A stretch of 64,000 nucleotides of DNA from Maritimibacter sp. (lineage in GTDB: Bacteria; Pseudomonadota; Alphaproteobacteria; Rhodobacterales; Rhodobacteraceae), in contig JAABTN010000008.1 in assembly GCA_011389895.1 (NCBI GenBank), positions 1 through 64,000 of the forward strand. The letters are read 5' to 3'. How positions within the stretch are numbered: the first letter of the stretch is position 1; each line of letters begins with the position of its first letter. Of the stretch, positions 54,757 through 63,325 are shown piece by piece. The notes under the pieces are model-generated. The model ran no database searches and had not been told where the DNA came from. It saw only the letters and a list, made by a program, of their open reading frames with translations. Position numbers and translations under genes: made by a program.

Positions 54757-56010
54757 TCATCGGATTGACCGGCCTTTCAGGATCGCACCATCGCCAAAGC
54801 GCGCGCGGATGGCATCGGTCGCCTTCTCGGCCGCGCGTCTCTGGGCGGCTTGTGGATCGAGAAGATCCCCGGCCATATCGGCCCCGTCGGCGGCCGAGAT
54901 TTCGGATATCCCGACACCGATGAGCCGAAAGGGGCCGCGACCTGAGACCGTGTCGAACAGGGCGCGCGCGGTGCGATAGATGCGATCGGCGGATTGGGTC
55001 GTGTCCGGCAGACCGGTGCGTTTCGTGATCAGCCGGAAATTCGCCTGCTTCAGCTTGAGCGTGATTACGCGCCCGGCCTTGTCCGTGGCCTTGGCGCGAT
55101 CCGCAACTTTCTCGGACAGCCGCCACAGGTGGCCATCCAGAAGATCGGGGTCGGCGGTGTCTTCGAAAAATGTGGTCTCGTTCGAGATCGACTTCACCGG
55201 CGCATGGGCGGTGATCCGGCGAAAATCCTCGCCGCGCGACAGGTGATAAAGCCTCTCGCCCATGCTGCCAAAGCGGGTGATGAGCGCGTCCCGGTCCCAG
55301 CGCAAGAGATCGGTGAAGGTGCGGATGCCCGCCTTGTCCAGCGTCGCCTGCGCCGCCGCCCCGACACCCCAGATCATGCGCACCGGTTTGTCCCGCAGAA
55401 ACGCCATCGTTTCGGCCTGTCCGATCACCGAGAACCCGCGCGGCTTGTCGAGATCCGAGGCGACCTTGGCGAGAAACTTGTTATGGCTCAATCCGATCGA
55501 GCCGGTCAGCCCAAGCTCGTCCTGCATCCGCTTGACCAGCTTGGCGAGCATCACGGCAGGCGGGTGACCATGCAGGCGCTCGGTCCCGGTCATGTCGAGA
55601 AACGCCTCGTCCAGCGACAGGGGTTCGACCGAAGGGGTCAGCTCATCCATCATGGCGCGGATCTGTTTCGACACGGCGGCGTAATGCGCGCCGCGCGGTT
55701 TGATGACCACGGCATCGGGGCAAAGCGCCAGCGCCTTGAACATCGGCATGGCCGAGCGCACGCCGCGAATGCGCGCCACGTAGCAGGCGGTCGATACCAC
55801 GCCGCGCCTGCCGCCCCCGATGATCACCGGCTTGTCCGCGAGGTCCGGGTTGTCGCGTTTCTCGACAGAGGCATAGAAAGCATCGCAATCCATATGCGCG
55901 ATGGACAGATCGAAAAGCTCGGGGTGGGACAGCACGCGGGGGCTTCGGCAGGCGGGACAACGCTTGCCGTCATCGAAGGTGGTCAGGCAGTCTCGGCACA
56001 GGGCGGGCAT
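54757..56010 (-). CDS. dinB: DNA polymerase IV with N-terminal zinc-ribbon extension
   Basis: 417 residues. Y-family translesion polymerase: catalytic carboxylates in IAHMDCDAFYASVEK and PLSLDEAFLDMTGTE, helix-hairpin-helix IWGVGAAAQATLDKAGI, and the C-terminal little-finger domain. Before residue 33 it has an extra segment with two CxxC pairs (CRDC, CPAC) that looks like a small zinc ribbon, absent from E. coli DinB. No classical beta-clamp motif checked at the C-terminus. Upstream is a membrane protein gene with a 9-nt gap. Confidence 0.93.
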   Translation of the reverse strand: MPALCRDCLTTFDDGKRCPACRSPRVLSHPELFDLSIAHMDCDAFYASVEKRDNPDLADKPVIIGGGRRGVVSTACYVARIRGVRSAMPMFKALALCPDAVVIKPRGAHYAAVSKQIRAMMDELTPSVEPLSLDEAFLDMTGTERLHGHPPAVMLAKLVKRMQDELGLTGSIGLSHNKFLAKVASDLDKPRGFSVIGQAETMAFLRDKPVRMIWGVGAAAQATLDKAGIRTFTDLLRWDRDALITRFGSMGERLYHLSRGEDFRRITAHAPVKSISNETTFFEDTADPDLLDGHLWRLSEKVADRAKATDKAGRVITLKLKQANFRLITKRTGLPDTTQSADRIYRTARALFDTVSGRGPFRLIGVGISEISAADGADMAGDLLDPQAAQRRAAEKATDAIRARFGDGAILKGRSIR

Positions 56011-56019
56011 GGCCGCATA

Positions 56020-56619
56020 CTACACCTTTGCGCGGGCGCGGGCGACGGCAATCATGGCAAGACCCGCGATCCAGAAGGCGATGCACAGACCCAGCGCGTT
56101 GAGCGCGACCTGACCGGGGGTGAGAACCGAGAGGTCGATGAAGAAATACGGATACTGACCGTCAAAGAGCCCACGCAAAATGGCATAGGCCACGTAAAGC
56201 AAGGGCCAGGCCAGCCAGATGAACGCCAGCTTCCATGGAAAGGCGATGTGGCGGGCAAAGGCAAACCACCACAGCGCTGTGCCAAGCGGCACGAGCGTAT
56301 GGGTGGCGTGGTCAGCAAAGAAATCGAGCCCCGTCTTGGAATAATCCGCAAGCAGGCCGTGATAGACCACGCCAACGATCAAGATCCAGAGCGTGAGCGC
56401 GGCCAGCCACCCGGCGGGCGGGCGTGTGCCGCCAAGCGCCATGGTGGTAAAGGTCAGCGCGACCAGCAGGTTGGTCAGGATCGTGAAAAACCGGGCCAGC
56501 ACCCAAAGCGTGACCCCGACGCTGCCGTTGATCTCTAACGACAGGGCGAACTGGGCGGCGAGACCGGCCCAAGCCAGCAGGGCAAGCAGCGCGGCGGAAA
56601 GGCGAACAGAACGGGTCAT
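56020..56619 (-). CDS. Pr6Pr family membrane protein
   Basis: 199 residues, six helices, starting [19 protein letters not shown]. Motifs [32 protein letters not shown] and [20 protein letters not shown] are marks of the Pr6Pr/FAR-17a family. Membrane protein of unknown role. Transcribed ahead of dinB on the same strand; divergent from recO. Confidence 0.8.
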   Translation of the reverse strand: MTRSVRLSAALLALLAWAGLAAQFALSLEINGSVGVTLWVLARFFTILTNLLVALTFTTMALGGTRPPAGWLAALTLWILIVGVVYHGLLADYSKTGLDFFADHATHTLVPLGTALWWFAFARHIAFPWKLAFIWLAWPLLYVAYAILRGLFDGQYPYFFIDLSVLTPGQVALNALGLCIAFWIAGLAMIAVARARAKV

Positions 56620-56691
56620 GTCGAAAGTTTGCGTGAATCCGGTTTTTGCACAAGCCCTTGCGTGACGTCACCGGCGGTGGAAGATAGCGCC

Positions 56692-57408
56692 ATGGAGTGG
56701 CGGGACGAAGGCACAGTGTTGAGCGTGCGCAAGCATGGCGAAACCTCGGCGATCATCGAGGTGTTCACGCCGGAGCATGGGCGCCATGCCGGCGTGGTGC
56801 GCGGCGGCGTAAGTCGCAAGATCGCCCCGATCCTTCAACCGGGGGCGCAGCTTGATCTCGCGTGGCGGGCCCGGTTGGACGAACACATCGGGGCTTTCAC
56901 CGTCGAACCGGTGAAAAGCCGCGCGTCGGTGATGTCGGATCGCCGCGCCTTGGCCGCGCTGAACGCGATCACCGCGCTTTTGGCGTTCGCCCTGCCGGAA
57001 CGTGAACCGCACCCGCAGCTTTATGAACAGACCATCGCGATGCTCGATCTACTGTCCACGTCCCCGGATTGGCCGGTCGGATACCTGCAATGGGAACGCG
57101 CGCTTTTGGAGGAATTGGGATACGGGCTCGACCTTGGGGCCTGTGCGGTGACGGGGGATCGTGACGATCTTGTTTACGTGTCGCCGAAAACCGGGCGCGC
57201 GGTCAGTGCCGAGGGCGCGGGGGCCTGGGCCGACAGGCTTCTACCGCTCCCCGATGAACTTCTGGGTGTGGTGACCGAGGATATGGCGGGGGTCGGGGAC
57301 GGGCTACGCACCACCGGGCATTTCCTGACCCATGGGCTTGCCCACGCGCTGGGCGACCGGCCTCTGCCGGAGGCGCGCGCGCGGCTGGTGGACCGGCTCA
57401 CGCGGTAG
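56692..57408 (+). CDS. recO: DNA repair protein RecO
   Basis: 238 residues. Recombination mediator working with RecF/RecR. N-terminal OB fold: [55 protein letters not shown]. The C-terminal half has [18 protein letters not shown]. Only one of the four cysteines of the zinc finger found in many RecO proteins is present (GACAVTG), so the finger is lost. Start ATG 56692 is in frame with a leader without ribosome site. Confidence 0.93.
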   Translation: MEWRDEGTVLSVRKHGETSAIIEVFTPEHGRHAGVVRGGVSRKIAPILQPGAQLDLAWRARLDEHIGAFTVEPVKSRASVMSDRRALAALNAITALLAFALPEREPHPQLYEQTIAMLDLLSTSPDWPVGYLQWERALLEELGYGLDLGACAVTGDRDDLVYVSPKTGRAVSAEGAGAWADRLLPLPDELLGVVTEDMAGVGDGLRTTGHFLTHGLAHALGDRPLPEARARLVDRLTR

Positions 57409-57422
57409 CGGAGCGCGCTGGC

Positions 57423-57499
57423 GCGCACACAGGTTTTGCGCGGCCTGGCCTGCGGCCCGACCACGCGGAGGGCCTCCGGCGGGGATATTTCGAGACCGG
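57423..57499 (+). repeat. Interspersed ~75-bp intergenic repeat, copy 2
   Basis: Aligned with copy 1 (41697-41769, minus strand): GGTTTTGCGCGGCCTGGCCT, GCGGCCCGACCACGCGG and GGCCTCCGGCGGGGATATTT. Fills the 104-bp gap between convergent recO and the TetR gene. Confidence 0.75.
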
Positions 57500-57512
57500 A
57501 AAGAGGGTGGGG

Positions 57513-58085
57513 TCAGGCGTCCTGAAGGGCGAGGATCGCGGCCATCAGGGTCGAGAGCGCGTCGGTGTTGTCGGTGCCGTCGACCGCGGAAAGCTCACCC
57601 ATGCCGATATGCGCGCCGTAGATGATCCGGGCGAACTGCGGATTGGTGAAATCGAGCGCGCCCAAGATGTGTTCGAGGTAGGCCATACGACGTTTGTCGA
57701 TCTCTTCCACGCCTTTCGCGACCACCGGGTCCGAGAGGCTCCAGGCGCGAATCGCGGGCTCCGTGGCCGCGCCGCCGAAGGCGTCGGTTTCCGCCGTGGT
57801 CGCGTCTTTCAGCCGGAACAGGCGTTCGGTCGGTGTGCCGCCCGCGTCGATGGCGCGTTGAAGCGCGGACATGGCATGGTCGAGCCAATGGTTCAGCATT
57901 TGGAAGCGGAAGTCCGGCACATCTTTGAAATGCCAGTAGAAACTGCCCTTTGTCGTGCCGAGCGCACGGGCCAGGGGTTCGGCTTTCAGGGCGTCGGGGC
58001 CGCCGGAAATCAGGGCTTTGAAGCCTGCCTTGATCCAGTCTTCGGTCGTGAGGCGGGGTTTTGAAAGGGTCATCGAAAAAGCCAT
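57513..58085 (-). CDS. TetR family transcriptional regulator
   Basis: 190 residues. N-terminal HTH: LTTEDWIKAGFKALI, LKAEPLARALGTTKGSFY then WHFKDVPDFRFQML. The C-terminal ligand domain is unassigned. Starts ATG 58085 or ATG 58073; neither has a good ribosome site, so a leaderless or short-leader mRNA is possible. Downstream of an acyl-CoA dehydrogenase on the same strand. Operator-like sites occur before both genes, so it is a good candidate for their repressor and for autoregulation. Confidence 0.88.
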   Translation of the reverse strand: MAFSMTLSKPRLTTEDWIKAGFKALISGGPDALKAEPLARALGTTKGSFYWHFKDVPDFRFQMLNHWLDHAMSALQRAIDAGGTPTERLFRLKDATTAETDAFGGAATEPAIRAWSLSDPVVAKGVEEIDKRRMAYLEHILGALDFTNPQFARIIYGAHIGMGELSAVDGTDNTDALSTLMAAILALQDA

Positions 58086-58108
58086 GCGTGAATTTGCACC
58101 AGCGTAAT

Positions 58109-58127
58109 GCTGCGTTGCAGCAAAATC
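58109..58127. promoter_or_regulatory. Putative TetR operator before tetR gene
   Basis: GCTGCGTTGCAGCAAAATC with the inner inverted repeat GCTGC-GTT-GCAGC, 24-42 nt upstream of the tetR start. Shares TGCAGCAAAATC with the sites in front of the acyl-CoA dehydrogenase. Confidence 0.55.
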
Positions 58128-58213
58128 AAGCGGTTCGGCTTTCGGGCCGCTGAACGTGGCCAAGCGGCACAGGGCCGCGTGCCCCGCCAGCGCATGTTCT
58201 TCCTGCGGTGTCG

Positions 58214-59887
58214 TCAGCCAAGCAGGCGGCGGGCGATGACCTGTGCCTGAATTTCTGCGGCCCCTTCGAAGATGTTGAGAATGCGGGCATCGCACAGGAT
58301 GCGGCTGACCTGGTATTCCAGCGCGAAACCATTGCCACCGTGGATTTGCAGCGCGTTGTCGGCTGCCGCCCAGGCAACGCGGGCACCGAGGAGCTTCGCC
58401 ATCCCGGCCTCAAGATCACAGCGGCGGTCGTGGTCTTTCTCCCACGCCGAGAAATAGGTGAGCTGGCGCGCCACCATGATTTCCACCGCCATCATGGCGA
58501 GCTTGCCCGCAACGCGGGGGAAGGCGATCAGGGATTTGCCGAATTGCTTGCGGTCCTCGGCGTATTGCATCCCGACCTCAAGCGCGGATTGCGCGACGCC
58601 CACGGCACGAGCGGCGGTCTGGATCCGGGCGGACTCGAACGTCTGCATGAGTTGCTTGAACCCTTGGCCTTCGGTCCCGCCAAGCAGGTTGTCAGCGGGC
58701 ACCTTGAACCCGTCGAAACCAAGCTCGTATTCCTTCATCCCGCGATACCCGAGCACTTCGATTTCGCCCCCCGTCATGCCCTCGGTCGGGAACGGGGTGT
58801 CTTCGTCGCCGGGGGTTTTCTCGGCGATGAACATCGACAGGCCCTTGTAGTCATCGGTCGCCGGGTCGGTGCGCGCGAGCAGCGTCATGACATTGGCGCG
58901 CGCAGCATGGGTGATCCAGGTCTTGTTGCCGGTCACGCTGTAGCTGTCGCCATCCTTGACGGCGCGGGTGCGCAGGCTGCCAAGGTCCGATCCGGTGTTG
59001 GGTTCGGTAAAGACGGCGGTTGGCAGAACCTCGGCCGCGGCGATCTTTGGAAGCCATGTTTCCTTCTGCGCATCCGTGCCCCCGGCAAGGATCAGCTCGG
59101 CCGCAATCTCAGACCGGGTCGCGAGCGAGCCGACACCGATATACCCGCGCGAAAGCTCCTCAGACACCACGGCCATCGAGGCTTTCGACAGGCCCAGCCC
59201 CCCGAAATCCTCGGGGATGGTCAGGCCGAATACGCCCATTTCGGCAAGCTCGTCGATCACCGACATCGGGATCAGATCGTCCTTGAGGTGCCAGTCATGG
59301 GCAAAGGGCACCACCTTTTCCTCGGCATATCGGCGAAACTGGTCACGGATCATTTCAAGGTCGTCATCGAGACCGGATTTGCCAAAGGTGGCGTGCCCCG
59401 CGTTGTCCTGCATCAGGGTGACGAGCCGCGCGCGCGCCGCAGGCGTGTTGCCCCCGGTCACAAGCGTCATTACCGCCGGTTGCATCAGCGCCCCGATGTC
59501 TTGCGGTCCCAGCCCCATGTCGATCAGCTTCGCAATCTCGCCCTGCGACATCGGGATGCCGCCCTGAATTTGCCAGAGGTATTCGCCAAAGGCGATCTGG
59601 TGCAGCAATTGCTCCATCTCGCCAAAAGTGCCCGCGTCCGACAGGTGCTCGGCCCAGCTTTGCATCTGTCGCAGGGCCTTGGTGTAGGTCGCAAGCCAGG
59701 CAAGGGCATGGGCGGCGTATTGGTTTTCTTCCAGCTTCGCGGGCGAGACCTTTCCATCCTCGACCACCATCGCGCGCACCGCTTCTTTGGCCTTGGTGAA
59801 CACATCCTCGACGGGTGCGATGGCATCGCGCGTCAGGCGCGTGAGGTCGTCGAGAACGGGCGATGGCATGGTGGCGTCCTTGGGCAT
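58214..59887 (-). CDS. Acyl-CoA dehydrogenase with N-terminal helical domain
   Basis: 557 residues from ATG 59887 (AGGGAG upstream). N-terminal helical region of about 160 residues (LDDLTRLTRDAIAPVEDVFT, AWLATYTKALRQMQSWAE), then the ACAD fold. Motifs: FTEPNTGSDLGSLRTRAVKD, FGLTIPEDFGGLGLSKASM and GNKTWITHAARANVMTLLA, plus the C-terminal QIHGGNGFALEYQVSRILCD. Substrate unknown; the long N-terminal domain separates it from short-chain enzymes. Controlled probably by the TetR gene downstream. Confidence 0.9.
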   Translation of the reverse strand: MPKDATMPSPVLDDLTRLTRDAIAPVEDVFTKAKEAVRAMVVEDGKVSPAKLEENQYAAHALAWLATYTKALRQMQSWAEHLSDAGTFGEMEQLLHQIAFGEYLWQIQGGIPMSQGEIAKLIDMGLGPQDIGALMQPAVMTLVTGGNTPAARARLVTLMQDNAGHATFGKSGLDDDLEMIRDQFRRYAEEKVVPFAHDWHLKDDLIPMSVIDELAEMGVFGLTIPEDFGGLGLSKASMAVVSEELSRGYIGVGSLATRSEIAAELILAGGTDAQKETWLPKIAAAEVLPTAVFTEPNTGSDLGSLRTRAVKDGDSYSVTGNKTWITHAARANVMTLLARTDPATDDYKGLSMFIAEKTPGDEDTPFPTEGMTGGEIEVLGYRGMKEYELGFDGFKVPADNLLGGTEGQGFKQLMQTFESARIQTAARAVGVAQSALEVGMQYAEDRKQFGKSLIAFPRVAGKLAMMAVEIMVARQLTYFSAWEKDHDRRCDLEAGMAKLLGARVAWAAADNALQIHGGNGFALEYQVSRILCDARILNIFEGAAEIQAQVIARRLLG

Positions 59888-59924
59888 GTGAAGCTCCCTG
59901 AAATCTGTCCCGCCGTTGATAGGT

Positions 59925-59970
59925 ATTTTGCAGGTGCAGCGCAACATTAATTCGCAGATGCAGCAAAATC
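59925..59970. promoter_or_regulatory. Putative TetR operator pair before acyl-CoA dehydrogenase
   Basis: ATTTTGC (59925-59931) and GCAAAAT (59963-59969) bound the region. Inside, a direct repeat GCAGGTGCAGCGCAA (59930-59944) and GCAGATGCAGCAAAA (59954-59968) occurs with a 24-bp period. Right copy matches the tetR-proximal site (TGCAGCAAAATC). Placed 38-83 bp upstream of the start codon. Confidence 0.55.
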
Positions 59971-60056
59971 GTTATCAAAATAACTCGACCGATTTCGGCT
60001 GCGGCTGCGGGGCGTTCCGGCTAGGATCCATCGACAGGTCAGAGGCGTGGGCTAAG

Positions 60057-60824
60057 ATGCTTGGAATCATGGGGGAAATACCGCTCGTCTTGATGGCGGT
60101 TGCCACGGCGCTCGCGGTCTTCGCGGGCTTCGTGAAGGGGGCGGTGGGCTTTGCGCTTCCCATGATCCTGATTTCGGGGATGGGAAGCATTCTGCCCGCC
60201 GAATGGGCGCTTGCCGGTCTGATTCTGCCCACCTTGGTGTCGAACCTCGTGCAGGGGTTCGCCGGGGGATGGCGCGAAGCCTGGGGCGTGGTCACGCGGT
60301 TTCGCGTCTATATCGTCACGCTGCTCACCGTGCTGGCGCTGGCCGCGCAGCTTGTCACGCTTGTGCCCGACGGGGTGCTGTTCGGTCTCATCGGCCTGCC
60401 AGTGACGGCGTTTGCCCTGACCCAGATCGTGGGCTGGAGCCTGACGCTCGACGCGGCCCGGCGGCGCTACGAGATTGCGATGGGCGTGGTGGCCGGGTTG
60501 ATGAGCGGGTTTTCGGGCACATGGGGGCCGCCGACGGTGATGTATCTTACCGCGATAGGCACCGGCAAACGGGCGGCGATGCGGGCGCAGGGCGTGATCT
60601 ATCTTCTCGGGTCGATCATGCTGCTGGTGGCACACCTGCGCTCGGGCATCCTCGACCGGGACACGGTGCCATGGTCGCTCTGGCTGATCGCGCCCGTGCT
60701 CATCGGCATGTGGATCGGTGGCAAGGCGCATGCCCGGATGAACCCGGCGCGGTTTCGGCAGATGATGCTCTGGGTGCTTCTCGTCGCCGGGCTCAACCTG
60801 ATCCGGCGTGGTATCATGGGATGA
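60057..60824 (+). CDS. TSUP (TauE/SafE-like) membrane transporter
   Basis: 255 residues, about eight helices. N-terminal FAGFVKGAVGFALPMILISG and the repeat-like LMSGFSGTWGPPTVMYL are the paired G-x-x-G motifs of the family. Known members export sulfite, sulfoacetate or related anions. ATG 60057 or 60069. Divergent from the acyl-CoA dehydrogenase, so the operator region could also control it. Substrate unknown. Confidence 0.88.
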   Translation: MLGIMGEIPLVLMAVATALAVFAGFVKGAVGFALPMILISGMGSILPAEWALAGLILPTLVSNLVQGFAGGWREAWGVVTRFRVYIVTLLTVLALAAQLVTLVPDGVLFGLIGLPVTAFALTQIVGWSLTLDAARRRYEIAMGVVAGLMSGFSGTWGPPTVMYLTAIGTGKRAAMRAQGVIYLLGSIMLLVAHLRSGILDRDTVPWSLWLIAPVLIGMWIGGKAHARMNPARFRQMMLWVLLVAGLNLIRRGIMG

Positions 60825-60827
60825 GCG

Positions 60828-61391
60828 TCAGCTAGTGATCGCGGGCCCCGCGCATTTTTCGAGGCGGATCAGGCTGTCTTCCGGCGGGATCACGAAAAAG
60901 GTCTGCCGCAACAAAAGCTCACCGTCCAGACGCAGCTCCATCGTCCATTCGCCAAGCTGGATTTCATAGGCGTCGTCGAACCGGAACAGCGAGAGCGACG
61001 TGGCATCGTCGTAGACCGTGTTCACCCATTCCTCGCGCTCGACCGGCGGGGTGCCGAAGGGCGGGTGGATGGTCGTGACAAGCACATTGGCCGACCCCGC
61101 CCCCTCTTCGAGCTTGTAGCGAATGCCGAACCCCATATCGAGCTCTCCGGGCACGATCGCGGATTGGAAATCGGGCGTGACGTCGCCTTCGATGAGGTCG
61201 ATGAAGCCACGCTCGGTGCCCGGCGCGGCCTCTTGCCCGGTGGCCTCGATGGGGCAGAATATGCCGGCTTGCAGCAGCTCGATCGGGGCCTTGACGACGT
61301 CGCCGCCTTGGGCGACGGCGGCACCGGCCAAGGCCGCGAACGCCCCGCCGGACAGGGCGAGGCGTTTCAGGATATTTGCGACAATCCCCAC
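60828..61391 (-). CDS. DUF3859 family secreted protein
   Basis: 187 residues, GTG start, signal peptide (cleavage near AAVAQ, about 28). Single beta domain with GIFCPIEATGQEAAPGTERG, GFGIRYKLEEGAG, TTIHPPFGTPPVEREEW and FRFDDAYEIQLGEWTMELRL, marks of DUF3859. Function unknown, periplasmic. Only 3 nt after the pckA stop, so it is probably transcribed with pckA. Confidence 0.8.
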   Translation of the reverse strand: MGIVANILKRLALSGGAFAALAGAAVAQGGDVVKAPIELLQAGIFCPIEATGQEAAPGTERGFIDLIEGDVTPDFQSAIVPGELDMGFGIRYKLEEGAGSANVLVTTIHPPFGTPPVEREEWVNTVYDDATSLSLFRFDDAYEIQLGEWTMELRLDGELLLRQTFFVIPPEDSLIRLEKCAGPAITS

Positions 61392-61394
61392 GGA

Positions 61395-62996
61395 TCAGCC
61401 GATCGCGGCGGCTTTCACATCGTCGTCGATGTAGTCGAGGTATTGTTCGAAATTCTCGGCGAACATTTTCACCAGCTTCGCGGCCTGGGCGTCAAAGGCA
61501 TCCTTGTCCCCCCAGGTGCGGCGCGGGTCAAGCAGCACCTCGGGCACCCCGTCAACATGCACCGGCACTTCGAAGCCGAAGTTCGGATCCTTGCGGTATT
61601 CCACGTCCGACAGCGCCCCTTCGAGCGCGGCGGACAGCAGAGTGCGCGTCGCCTTGATCGGCATCCGCGAGCCGATACCAAAGGCTCCGCCGGTCCAGCC
61701 GGTGTTCACGAGCCAGCAGGTCGCCCCATGCTTTGCGATCTTCGCCTGAAGCAGTTTGCCGTATTCTTCGGGCCGACGCGGCATGAAGGGGGCGCCAAAG
61801 CAGGTCGAGAAGGTCGGGATCGGTTCGACCACACCCACTTCCGTGCCCGGCGTCTTCGACGTGAAGCCGGAGAGGAAATGATACATCGCCTGTGCGGGGG
61901 TCAGGCGCGCGATCGGGGGCAGAACCCCGAAGGCGTCGCAGGTCAGCATGACGATGTTCTTGGGATGCCCCCCCAGCGCCGTTTCCGAGGCGTTCGAGAT
62001 ATAGTGCAGCGGGTAGGCGCAGCGCATGTTGTCGGTGATCGAGTTGTCCTCGAAATCCAACTCCTTGGTCTCGTCGTCGTAGACCATGTTCTCGATCACG
62101 GTGCCGAACATCGAGCAGGTGGCGTAGATCTCCGGTTCGGCTTCGGCCGAAAGGTTGATCGTCTTGGCATAGCACCCGCCTTCGAAGTTGAAGGTGCCGC
62201 GGTCGGACCAGCCGTGTTCATCGTCGCCGATGAGAACGCGGGCGGGGTCGGCCGAAAGCGTGGTCTTGCCGGTGCCGGACAGGCCAAAGAAGATCGCGGT
62301 ATCGACCGGGTTGCCCGGCGCGTGGTTGGCCGAGCAATGCATCGCCATGATGCCCCGACCGGGCAGGATGTAATTCAGTAGCGTGAACACGGATTTCTTG
62401 TTCTCGCCCGCGTATTCGGTTCCGCCGATCAGGATGATCTTCTTCTCGAAATTGAGCGCGATCACCGTTTCGGACCGACATCCGTGTTTCTTTGGATCGG
62501 CCTTGAAGGTCGGACAGTTGATGATGGTGAATTCAGGCTCGAATTCATCCAGTTCGTCACGCTCGGGGCGGCGCAGCATGGTGCGGATGAACAGCGAATG
62601 CCAGGCAAGCTCGGTCACCACGCGCACGTCGAGCCGGTTGGCGGGATCGGCCCCGCCGAACAGGTCCTGCACGAAATAATCCTTACCCTTCATGTGGTCG
62701 ATCATGTCGGCCTGAAGCACGTCGAATTTCGACGGGTCCATCGGTGGGTTGTTTTCCCACCAGATGCTGTCTTTCACGTTCTCGGTTTCGACGACAAATT
62801 TGTCCTTGGGCGAGCGTCCGGTGTGTTTGCCGGTCGAAACCAGCATGGTTCCACCCTGACCCAGATGCCCCTCGTCACGCTTGAGCGCCTCTTCGATCAG
62901 GTCGGATTCGATGAGGTTGTAATAGACATTACCCAACCCTTCGATGCCTTGCTCATCCAATCGAAACGAAGGGTTCACCCGTCCCATGGTCATCAT
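61395..62996 (-). CDS. pckA: ATP-dependent phosphoenolpyruvate carboxykinase
   Basis: 533 residues. Oxaloacetate + ATP to PEP; first step of gluconeogenesis. Walker [15 protein letters not shown] and kinase-2-like [11 protein letters not shown] are visible; also [28 protein letters not shown] and [17 protein letters not shown]. Start ATG 62996 or 62993 (GGGAGCGCA upstream). Divergent from the chvI-like gene over 329 bp, a synteny known in Rhizobiales and Rhodobacterales. Confidence 0.97.
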   Translation of the reverse strand: MMTMGRVNPSFRLDEQGIEGLGNVYYNLIESDLIEEALKRDEGHLGQGGTMLVSTGKHTGRSPKDKFVVETENVKDSIWWENNPPMDPSKFDVLQADMIDHMKGKDYFVQDLFGGADPANRLDVRVVTELAWHSLFIRTMLRRPERDELDEFEPEFTIINCPTFKADPKKHGCRSETVIALNFEKKIILIGGTEYAGENKKSVFTLLNYILPGRGIMAMHCSANHAPGNPVDTAIFFGLSGTGKTTLSADPARVLIGDDEHGWSDRGTFNFEGGCYAKTINLSAEAEPEIYATCSMFGTVIENMVYDDETKELDFEDNSITDNMRCAYPLHYISNASETALGGHPKNIVMLTCDAFGVLPPIARLTPAQAMYHFLSGFTSKTPGTEVGVVEPIPTFSTCFGAPFMPRRPEEYGKLLQAKIAKHGATCWLVNTGWTGGAFGIGSRMPIKATRTLLSAALEGALSDVEYRKDPNFGFEVPVHVDGVPEVLLDPRRTWGDKDAFDAQAAKLVKMFAENFEQYLDYIDDDVKAAAIG

Positions 62997-63325
62997 TGCG
63001 CTCCCACCCGGTCCTGCCGGTTCATTGTTGGTCCCCGATACCACGCTGTCGCCCGGTGGGGAGACCGTGATGCCGCGCCTATAACATGGCGATCTTGTAA
63101 AGGACTAGAGCACATCTCGGCGTTAGCGGTCACACGGCACCTGTTTGCGCAATCAGGCTGATTTCGCTTTTTTGCCCCGCCTCAAAACAGCCAAAATTAA
63201 CCAATTATGATGCTCAATGGACTCATTCGCGTTGCCGATTCGCACTTGGGAGTTGATTTTCAACCGGTATTTGGATTCTATAGTGCAAAAAATTGGCAGA
63301 AACGAGCAGCACAAGGACATCATAA
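62997..63325. promoter_or_regulatory. Divergent pckA / chvI intergenic region
   Basis: 329 bp without a gene. The pckA side is GC-rich (leader near 63010-63090). The centre (63120-63215) is locally AT-rich, including CAAAATTAACCAATTATGAT. The chvI side has TTGATTTT (63253-63260) and TATAGT (63279-63284) with a spacing of 20, a weak sigma-70-like arrangement, then AAGGA before the chvI start. No clear paired regulator site was found. Confidence 0.4.
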
